A stretch of DNA of 35,043 bases. Origin: a virus. Every line of letters starts with the position of its first letter. The first letter of the stretch is position 1. This document shows positions 29,430 to 35,043 of this stretch, in pieces. Position numbers and translations under genes: made by a program. Below the pieces are notes generated by a model. The model searched no databases, was not told the DNA's origin, and was given only the letters and a program-made list of their open reading frames with translations. The stretch covers positions 1-35,043 of IMG/VR virus record IMGVR_UViG_3300021961_000014. One strand, given 5' to 3'.

Positions 29430-30590
29430 ATGTTCATAATACCCGTAGCGTTTAACCAACCAAGACAACCCAGCATTCTAAGTGTAAAAACTGACAATGC
29501 AGGGACGTCTGGCTCTACCCAATTTACATTCCCAACGGTAGCGGGGGGGTCTTACGATTTTTATTACAAAACAATCGACGGAGTTTCCCCACGGATCACA
29601 ACCTACAACGATTCTGCTCTCACGAAAACGTTTTCTGGAGGCGCGGGTACGTACGACATTGAAATCCATGGCCAATTTGAGGGCTTTTCTTTTTTTAATT
29701 CGGGGGATAAATTAAAATTAAAAGAGATTAAAATGTGGGGTTCTGAATTTAGGCTGGGGTCAAGTCAATCAAGTCATTTCCGCGGATGCAATCAGATGAC
29801 TATCTCAGCCCCAGATATTTTAGACATTTCCCAAGAAACGTATATCAACAGCACATTTCAGGACTGCGCGCTATTGACGACTATTCCACGCATAGACGAG
29901 TGGAATTTTTCAAAAATTCTTAACGCCTCAAGTATGCTCAGGGGGTCAAGCTTTAACCAACCTATCGTTGATTGGAATTTAACTTCCTGCACTGTAATGT
30001 CCTCATTTCTGGACGGAAACACCGTTTTCAATAACCCTATTTCTATGATTACCCCGCTTGTGCAAGATTTTTCATTTGCATTTAGAGGTATGACTTTGTT
30101 TAATTCTAGTCTCAACATTGACACTGGGAGTGCCACCACATTATTGAGAATGCTAGACAACGCCCAAGTTTTCAACCAAACGCTAGACCATCTCAATGTT
30201 GAAAATGTTCAATTCTTCAATGGTATGTTCTGGAACGCGTGGGCATACAATCAACCGATGCCTAGTTGGGTCACTTCTAGTTTGACAAACTTGACAAACT
30301 TCGTACAAAGAGCGTACGCGTTCAATCAAGATATATCACATTTTAATGTCGCGGGGCTTACTTCTGCATCCAATATGGCTTTAAATAGTGGATTTTCAAA
30401 AATAAATTATGACAAACTTTTAGATAAGTTTAACGGCTGGCCGTCCCAGTCTCTGCAAAATGGGGTGAACGCACATTTTGGAACGGCCAAGTATACAGAC
30501 AACCCGTCTCTTGTAGCAAACCCCAAAGATGGTAGAAATATTTTGACAAACACTTATTCATGGTATGTCACAGACGGAGGTATAGCATAA
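29430..30590 (+). CDS. BspA/DUF285-type repeat surface protein (386 aa)
   Basis: After an N-terminal beta region (~1-105) the protein carries about six to seven repeats of BspA/DUF285 type: F(N/D)QPI-x-W(N)-x-S-x-V/L-x-x-x-x-x-M-x..F, for instance FNQPIVDWNLTSCTVMSSF, FNQTLDHLNVENVQFFNGMF and FNQDISHFNVAGLTSASNMA. It ends in a DKFNGWPSQSLQNGV...KYTDNPS cap typical of the family. Such leucine-rich-repeat-like solenoids occur on bacterial surface adhesins and in some marine phages. I chose ATG 29430, right after the previous stop; GTG 29400 overlaps it. It probably decorates the virion and binds hosts or mucus. Confidence 0.78.
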   Translation: MFIIPVAFNQPRQPSILSVKTDNAGTSGSTQFTFPTVAGGSYDFYYKTIDGVSPRITTYNDSALTKTFSGGAGTYDIEIHGQFEGFSFFNSGDKLKLKEIKMWGSEFRLGSSQSSHFRGCNQMTISAPDILDISQETYINSTFQDCALLTTIPRIDEWNFSKILNASSMLRGSSFNQPIVDWNLTSCTVMSSFLDGNTVFNNPISMITPLVQDFSFAFRGMTLFNSSLNIDTGSATTLLRMLDNAQVFNQTLDHLNVENVQFFNGMFWNAWAYNQPMPSWVTSSLTNLTNFVQRAYAFNQDISHFNVAGLTSASNMALNSGFSKINYDKLLDKFNGWPSQSLQNGVNAHFGTAKYTDNPSLVANPKDGRNILTNTYSWYVTDGGIA

Positions 30591-31015
30591 TGACCACGAC
30601 AACTTTTGCAGAAGATTTTAAATATAATGACGTAACAAAGAGGCTTGAAGTTGATGGTGGCGTGCGTCTTATCGCCACTGCTACTGTTGATTGGGGAATT
30701 GAAACAGAGCAAGTGATCTACACTGTTCCCTCTGGTAAATCTTTGATAGTAACGCAAGTTTTAGTTTTTAATTTCTCAGCCACGCCAGATTATGAACTTT
30801 ACTTTGGCGTGAGCCCAGGCGTTGATGAGTTGTACGCTAGACATCAATACACGCCAGCTGAAAATCAGGTTTCGCAGATGTCTGGTGGGACATTAACCCA
30901 AATTAAAGGCGTTTATGCATCTGATGGCGATGTTTTGTCTGCGATAATGCCAACGGCGTCAACTGTCCCATGCACAAGTGAGCTACATATCGTTGGGTAT
31001 CTAATTGATGCATAA
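30590..31015 (+). CDS. Virion protein of the neck region (141 aa)
   Basis: Coupled to the repeat protein by TAATG and to the next gene by ATAATG. The product is beta-rich (VIYTVPSGKSLIVTQVLVFN, YELYFGVSPG, SELHIVGYL), a jelly-roll-like pattern also met in small head fibre and neck proteins. No family is certain. Confidence 0.58.
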   Translation: MTTTTFAEDFKYNDVTKRLEVDGGVRLIATATVDWGIETEQVIYTVPSGKSLIVTQVLVFNFSATPDYELYFGVSPGVDELYARHQYTPAENQVSQMSGGTLTQIKGVYASDGDVLSAIMPTASTVPCTSELHIVGYLIDA

Positions 31016-31983
31016 TGGGAAATAAAACAAATGTAATCCAAAAAGTTTACGATAGAGTTTCGCGCCTTACTGATTACGGCGTGAAATCCGTTCGTATTGG
31101 TCCGGTTGAGGCTGCAAGAAAGCATACCGATTTACCTATAATTTGGGTGAATCTTGAAAGTGGAAGAGAGGCTGGAAACTATCAAAATGGCGCGGCCGTT
31201 GACGCTATGCGTGTATCGTTGAATATTTTGGAAAATAAATTAAAGCTAACGAATAACACGCTATTCAGGATACCAGCCAATGGTGGTGGCGACATCTACA
31301 CGATTAGCGATGAGGCTGACGTCGATGCTCAGGATGATATTCTTGACTGGTTCAATATTTTGAACATTAGAGAGACAACGACTAGCGACGGGGTGAATGG
31401 CGCAGAGTTGATAACATCCGGCGCCTCTGTTGGCGTTTCGTCTATGATGTTGTCTGTTTCTGCAAATTCAACACAAGATCAAGATTTCCTAGAATTTATG
31501 GGGCAGCTGCAATATCGGACGTTAACTATTGGAGATTCAGTTTGTAATGTTCTTTGTAACGCAAGCGTGCTTCCAGGATTCAGTTATAACGGGTTATCTC
31601 TTGGAGAGCCGGTAGACATCGATTTTGAAGGTGGTATTTTTGCGCTGTTGCCAAACATCAAAAAACATGTGTTAACTATTACTGACTATTGGGGAAACTC
31701 AAAATCTTCGTTTACAATTTACACGTACAACACCGGATCATCTTCAACCGGCGGTACGGCAACACTCGGGACACCTGGCGAGGGAGCGTTGATATTGCTA
31801 GAAAAAGCACTGGATCAGATAGACTTGGATGATTCAGGCGTTGCCGATATAGGGCTGTCATCTGTTGCAAACAACCGTAGAGATATTTATTACACGGTGG
31901 ATACTACAGGCGACTATGTTTTTATACAGGCATTTGTTGATGTAGAATCATCTATATTCAGAAACGGTACCAGAAGTGGCTAG
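31015..31983 (+). CDS. Tail terminator-like neck protein with inserted domain (322 aa)
   Basis: The first ~120 and last ~65 residues together look like a tail-terminator fold: NVIQKVYDRVSRLTDYGVKS, IIWVNLESGRE ... then EKALDQIDLDDSGVADIGLS, ANNRRDIYYTV, VFIQAFVDVESS. Between them sits an extra beta-rich segment of ~130 residues (about 125-255), including NGLSLGEPVDIDFEGG and TITDYWGNSKSSFTIYTY, which reads like an Ig/PKD-type module. It is next to the gp10-like gene, in the right place for a tail terminator. The inserted domain would project outward. Confidence 0.6.
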   Translation: MGNKTNVIQKVYDRVSRLTDYGVKSVRIGPVEAARKHTDLPIIWVNLESGREAGNYQNGAAVDAMRVSLNILENKLKLTNNTLFRIPANGGGDIYTISDEADVDAQDDILDWFNILNIRETTTSDGVNGAELITSGASVGVSSMMLSVSANSTQDQDFLEFMGQLQYRTLTIGDSVCNVLCNASVLPGFSYNGLSLGEPVDIDFEGGIFALLPNIKKHVLTITDYWGNSKSSFTIYTYNTGSSSTGGTATLGTPGEGALILLEKALDQIDLDDSGVADIGLSSVANNRRDIYYTVDTTGDYVFIQAFVDVESSIFRNGTRSG

Positions 31984-32473
31984 CTATGAGATAAGGGGGT
32001 CTGATAAGTTGATAAAACAAATCGAAAGAATGTTTCAATTGCGTCAGCTTTTGGACCCCGTATACAAAAGAGCTGCAATAACCGCCACTTCTGAGCTTAT
32101 AAAAGAAACTCCGGTGATGACAGGAAAAACCGCACGCGGTTGGTCTTTTCCGAGAAAGTTAGCAAATTCTCACTATTTGATAACAAACAAAACTACAACT
32201 TCTGACAAAAAACACTCATTGATCGAGATACTAGACAAGGGTCGCGGTCCAATATTTCCAAAAAATGCAAAACGTCTTTATATTCCACTTTCAAATAAGG
32301 GTAGAAGTAAAAAATTAGGCGCACCGGTTCCGAAGGGCCTTGTTTATGGTGTCGATTATGTTTTCGCTAAAAAAGCAGGACCAGCAAAGGGAAAGTTTTT
32401 TATTGATAAAATAAACTCAGACGTTCAGGATCGTATAGAGCGTGAATCGCTATCTATTTTAGAGAAAAGTTGA
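31976..32473 (+). CDS. HK97 gp10-like head-tail joining protein (165 aa)
   Basis: The typical gp10 start is seen: an N-terminal helix region ending AAITATSELIKETPVMTGKTARGWSF, i.e. the TPV-x-TG-x-x-R-x-x-W motif. Basic and Lys-rich in the rest, ending in the helix VQDRIERESLSILEKS. It links head and tail in HK97-like phages. It overlaps the previous gene by 8 bp. Confidence 0.82.
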   Translation: MASYEIRGSDKLIKQIERMFQLRQLLDPVYKRAAITATSELIKETPVMTGKTARGWSFPRKLANSHYLITNKTTTSDKKHSLIEILDKGRGPIFPKNAKRLYIPLSNKGRSKKLGAPVPKGLVYGVDYVFAKKAGPAKGKFFIDKINSDVQDRIERESLSILEKS

Positions 32474-32527
32474 CGTTAATTTGTTGCGGCCTTATACTTA
32501 AACAAAAATAACCGTAGAGGTAAATAA

Positions 32528-32704
32528 ATGGAAAAAATCAAAGTTAAGTACGTGGGGCCTTATACTTCCACGTTAATCTGCAAATCACACGTTGGTATTA
32601 TCAAAAAGGGTGACGTCATAAAAATTACAGAGAGAGAACTCGAAGAGCTTGACGATAATTTTAAAAAAATCCACCCAAAGAAAGCAGGAGAAATAGATGA
32701 CTAG
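32528..32704 (+). CDS. Small SH3-like phage protein before the tail tube (58 aa)
   Basis: A 58-codon gene with GTAGAGG upstream of ATG 32528. VKYVGPYTSTLICKSHVGII, KKGDVIKITERELEELD and FKKIHPKK give a small five-strand barrel pattern, frequent in short phage neck proteins. Its stop overlaps the tail tube start (8 bp). Confidence 0.7.
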   Translation: MEKIKVKYVGPYTSTLICKSHVGIIKKGDVIKITERELEELDDNFKKIHPKKAGEIDD

Positions 32705-33704
32705 AACAGGAATTGGTCAAAGTGGCTTTCTACGTGTCAAGAAAGAGACAACATATGGAACGGCCGACACGACAAGCATGACGGCCTGGCCTATAAAGTC
32801 CAGTGCTTTGGTAAAGTCTATGCGTGAGCCAATCCTAAACGATAATATTATAGCGTCAAGATTAAAGCAGATCCCAAATCTTGGACGTGAGGTTTCTGCT
32901 TTTGAATTGCCACTTGATATCCCCCCCACTATTTTGGGCCAGATTTTCCAATTTTTCCTAGGGGCGTCTTCTGACGGCACAGTATCAGATAGCACATACA
33001 CTCACACATGGTTAATGCCGATCACTGGCGAGACCGTTGGGTATTCTTTTACGTTACAGCAGGCATTAGGGTCTGACCTTGCAGACACTTATGCGGGGTT
33101 AAAGATTCATAATGTCGTTATTAGTGGCGACAGCTCTGGTAATGTTTTGATTACGATGACAGGAACTTGCGAGGGTGTAGATGCCCAGGATGTTACGCGT
33201 GTAACATCGTTCTCGTACCCAACGGCGGCGCCTTACAATTTCTCGATGCCATCAATCACAATAAACCCGGCAGATGGGGATTCTTTTACGCAACTTGTCA
33301 ATTCATTTGAAATAACCCTAAACACAGGTCTCATGGATGACCGCTTTAAGGTTAGCGGATATCAGCAACTTGAGCCATTAATAGGTACAATCCCATCAGT
33401 CATGTTCAAGTGCAACATTGACGCGGAAAAACAATTTGTTAACGCTGCACGCGCCTACACGGCTTACGCACTAACTTTCACGATGACAACCTCCGAGTAT
33501 GCGGCTGGGACAACTCCATTTTTGTTTGCGTTAGAAATTCCTCAGGCACTCCTTAAAGCTGACACGGTAATCGAGAATGGGAACGACACGTTGCCTATGG
33601 ATCTTGAGTTTGATTGTGGGTATGGTGGGACAACAACCGGCAGCGGTTCTGACTCTGTCATGGCCGAAGTTCGGGTTCGCGATGCCGTCGCAGCTTACGC
33701 ATAA
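32697..33704 (+). CDS. Major tail (tube) protein (335 aa)
   Basis: Forms the tail tube. The N-terminus has the pattern of phage tail tube proteins (GQSGFLRVKKETTYGTADTT, ALVKSMREPILNDNIIASR, NLGREVSAFELPLDIPPTILG), followed by beta strands throughout. Its place between gp10-like and tail chaperone genes is canonical. The C-terminus is Gly/Ser/Ala rich and may carry a small surface extension. Confidence 0.85.
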   Translation: MTRTGIGQSGFLRVKKETTYGTADTTSMTAWPIKSSALVKSMREPILNDNIIASRLKQIPNLGREVSAFELPLDIPPTILGQIFQFFLGASSDGTVSDSTYTHTWLMPITGETVGYSFTLQQALGSDLADTYAGLKIHNVVISGDSSGNVLITMTGTCEGVDAQDVTRVTSFSYPTAAPYNFSMPSITINPADGDSFTQLVNSFEITLNTGLMDDRFKVSGYQQLEPLIGTIPSVMFKCNIDAEKQFVNAARAYTAYALTFTMTTSEYAAGTTPFLFALEIPQALLKADTVIENGNDTLPMDLEFDCGYGGTTTGSGSDSVMAEVRVRDAVAAYA

Positions 33705-34266
33705 GTTTAGGGTATCAAGATTTAAGTTTTTCGGCGGGGACGTTTATGTTTTGCGTAAACTAACCCCTGCCAATTTTCTTGATGAAAACGATGGGTTGCC
33801 GTTGAATTTTTTCCGCGGTGGCACTTCTGAAAAGAGCATGTATGAACTTGCGATGGAAGCGTGCGGTATTGACATCAACAAAAAGAAAAGTGAAACAGAG
33901 TCTCATTTGAGAATAATCAAGTTTATGCTCTCAAAGTGCGTTATTTCTGAGAATAAAAAGAAATTTGACGTCGAAGAGTTCATGAGTAGGCCTGGAACGC
34001 CTAAAAATATCGCAAAAATGATGCATTTATTCGGAGAGGCCGTTAAAATAAGTTTTAAGCGGTTTTCTTGTGAGACCCGCATTAATGACTCTAATGCTGT
34101 ATCAATATTCGTCCTATCAAAGCGGTTTTCTAGACCGCCGATAGAGATTCTTCTTCCGGGGGGCGATTATAGCGAAATGGACGCTTGGATGTTCAATATG
34201 TACATAGCGAGCGTTGGGATTAAAGAGGAAAACAGGCAGGCGCAGAAAGCTATTAATAAAAAATGA
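33682..34266 (+). CDS. Tail assembly chaperone, first part (194 aa)
   Basis: Lies between tail tube and tape measure, as gpG-type chaperones do. MPSQLTHKFRVSRFKFFGGD is followed by a helical domain (KSMYELAMEACGIDI) and a C-terminal domain. I chose ATG 33682; the longer frame to 33577 lies inside the tail tube gene. The gene ends in AAT AAA AAA TGA where the next frame begins. Confidence 0.75.
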   Translation: MPSQLTHKFRVSRFKFFGGDVYVLRKLTPANFLDENDGLPLNFFRGGTSEKSMYELAMEACGIDINKKKSETESHLRIIKFMLSKCVISENKKKFDVEEFMSRPGTPKNIAKMMHLFGEAVKISFKRFSCETRINDSNAVSIFVLSKRFSRPPIEILLPGGDYSEMDAWMFNMYIASVGIKEENRQAQKAINKK

Positions 34267-34448
34267 GAATTTTGCTTTATATTTATGGTAGGTTGACCGG
34301 AGAGCAGCTTTTTTGTGAATGCGTAAAATCTGCGCATAGTCGAGATATGCAGGGGTTGTTTTACTGCATGCAGCATCACCGAAAGTACGGCCGATTTCTT
34401 CCTGCGCAGATTGATATATTCGAGAGGATTTTAGAGGATGTCAAATAA
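34263..34448 (+). CDS. Tail assembly chaperone, second part (61 aa)
   Basis: Starts with ATGA overlap on the chaperone stop and is in the -1 frame relative to it. 61 aa, with Cys, His and Tyr rich helix (EQLFCECVKSAHSRDMQGLF). Siphoviruses often make the second chaperone as a -1 frameshift extension of the first (G/GT); the A6 run just before the stop would allow this, though the heptamer is not canonical. It overlaps the tape measure start by 11 bp. Confidence 0.68.
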   Translation: MRILLYIYGRLTGEQLFCECVKSAHSRDMQGLFYCMQHHRKYGRFLPAQIDIFERILEDVK

Positions 34449-35043
34449 AATCGTCGAGATAATCTATAAGCTGATCGACAAGGTAACTCCTGAGGCAAAA
34501 AAAATAAAAGCGTCGATAGAGTCTATCGATAAATCGTCCGATGATGCAGGCGAGCAGCTAGAAAAATTACAGAATAAACAAAAATCACTTTGGAAATCTG
34601 TTGCTATAGAGGCCGTAGCCGCATCTGCTCTAATCACTGCCGGAATGGCCAAAGTCGGGAAATCCGCAATATCGGCGGCTATCGATTACGAGCAACAGGA
34701 AATGGCATTCACTTCTATGCTTGGCAGCCGTTTAAGGGCTCAGGAATTGATTGCAGATATTCAACGAGTGTCCGCGGAAACGCCATTTGAGCAAAGGGAC
34801 CTTATTGAGTATTCAAAAAAATTGATAGCCGTTGGAGTTGCAGCTTCTGACGTAATCCCAACTATGACAATGTTGGGCGATGTCGCATCGGCTTTGGGGA
34901 CAGAAAAACTTCCTCAGATCGTCCGAGGGTATTCTGACATTCAGGCCGCCGGGCGGGCTATGGGTGGAGATCTTAAGCAGATAAGAGATGCAACCGTTCC
35001 GATCGATCAGTTTTTGTCTAAAGTTTTGGGGGTGTCTGTAACT
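34438..35043 (+). CDS. Tail tape measure protein, N-terminal part (continues at the left end)
   Basis: Begins at ATG 34438 within the chaperone gene, with AGAGG upstream. The first 202 residues are present. They include a Lys/Glu helix (VTPEAKKIKASIESIDKSSD), a hydrophobic stretch (IEAVAASALITAGMAKVG), and SMLGSRLRAQELIADIQRVS, AETPFEQRDLIEY, typical of the first domain of tape measure proteins. The frame is continuous with base 2 of the window, giving 737 aa in all. Confidence 0.9.
   Translation, partial: MSNKIVEIIYKLIDKVTPEAKKIKASIESIDKSSDDAGEQLEKLQNKQKSLWKSVAIEAVAASALITAGMAKVGKSAISAAIDYEQQEMAFTSMLGSRLRAQELIADIQRVSAETPFEQRDLIEYSKKLIAVGVAASDVIPTMTMLGDVASALGTEKLPQIVRGYSDIQAAGRAMGGDLKQIRDATVPIDQFLSKVLGVSVT
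34917..35043. repeat. 127-bp terminal direct repeat, right copy
   Basis: Identical to bases 1-127; see the left copy. It shows that the sequence is circular or circularly permuted with a unit length of 34,916 bp. Confidence 0.93.

Noticed and set aside
1-35043. Integrase, CI-like repressor and att sites of a classic temperate phage
   Set aside because: No tyrosine or serine recombinase catalytic motif was found in any frame and no large repressor with a protease domain; the tRNA-end remnant near 14,800 alone is not enough.

Overview
The window is one complete, circularly closed tailed-phage genome. The first 127 bases are repeated exactly at the end (34917-35043), and the tape-measure gene runs off the right end and continues in frame at the left end, so the unit is a circle (or circularly permuted molecule) of 34,916 bp. 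It encodes an HK97-type head and a long tail with a tape measure, tail tube and chaperones but no sheath, so it is siphovirus-like. No integrase and no large CI-like repressor are recognisable. The host is not certain. Two E. coli-type DnaA boxes, a ThyA and a degenerate palindrome of a type known from alphaproteobacterial intergenic repeats point weakly to a Gram-negative, perhaps alphaproteobacterial, host.

Layout. (1) The rightward late region runs from 19,474 through the origin of numbering to 5,807: ParB-methyltransferase, small and large terminase, portal fused to a MuF-like domain, prohead protease, capsid, connector, three beta-rich surface proteins including a BspA/DUF285 repeat protein, neck, tail terminator, gp10-like, tail tube, two overlapping tail chaperones, tape measure, distal tail, hub and C1q-like tip, then lysis genes (DUF5675 hydrolase, membrane/coiled-coil proteins, LLH-like holin). 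(2) A short leftward pair (5,822-6,284) diverges from a rightward primase-helicase (6,435-8,348). (3) A leftward block (8,415-10,103) holds an MT-A70 methyltransferase, a DUF3310 protein and decayed reading frames. (4) A 59-codon Cro-like gene at 10,241 faces a leftward recombination/replication operon (14,725 to 10,417): Sak4-like ATPase, DUF669 SSB-like protein, RadD-like helicase and VRR-NUC nuclease. (5) An odd GC-richer island (14,790-15,190) has a tRNA-like gene without an anticodon loop. (6) The leftward thyA operon starts with several micro-ORFs. (7) A non-coding segment at 17,183-17,593 looks like the replication origin. (8) A rightward block of small proteins ends in an RNA ligase and a zinc-ribbon protein.

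Regulation. A 13-bp palindrome, TTTAC-N3-GTAAA, sits on the -35 element or spacer of nearly every non-late promoter I can find (near 6,335, 6,390, 13,142, 14,777, 15,731, 17,537, 21,048). Related half-sites lie at the Cro-like gene and at the late promoter near 19,353. This looks like one phage-wide regulon controlled by a small HTH protein; candidates are the 59-aa protein at 10,241 and the 60-aa protein at 16,512.
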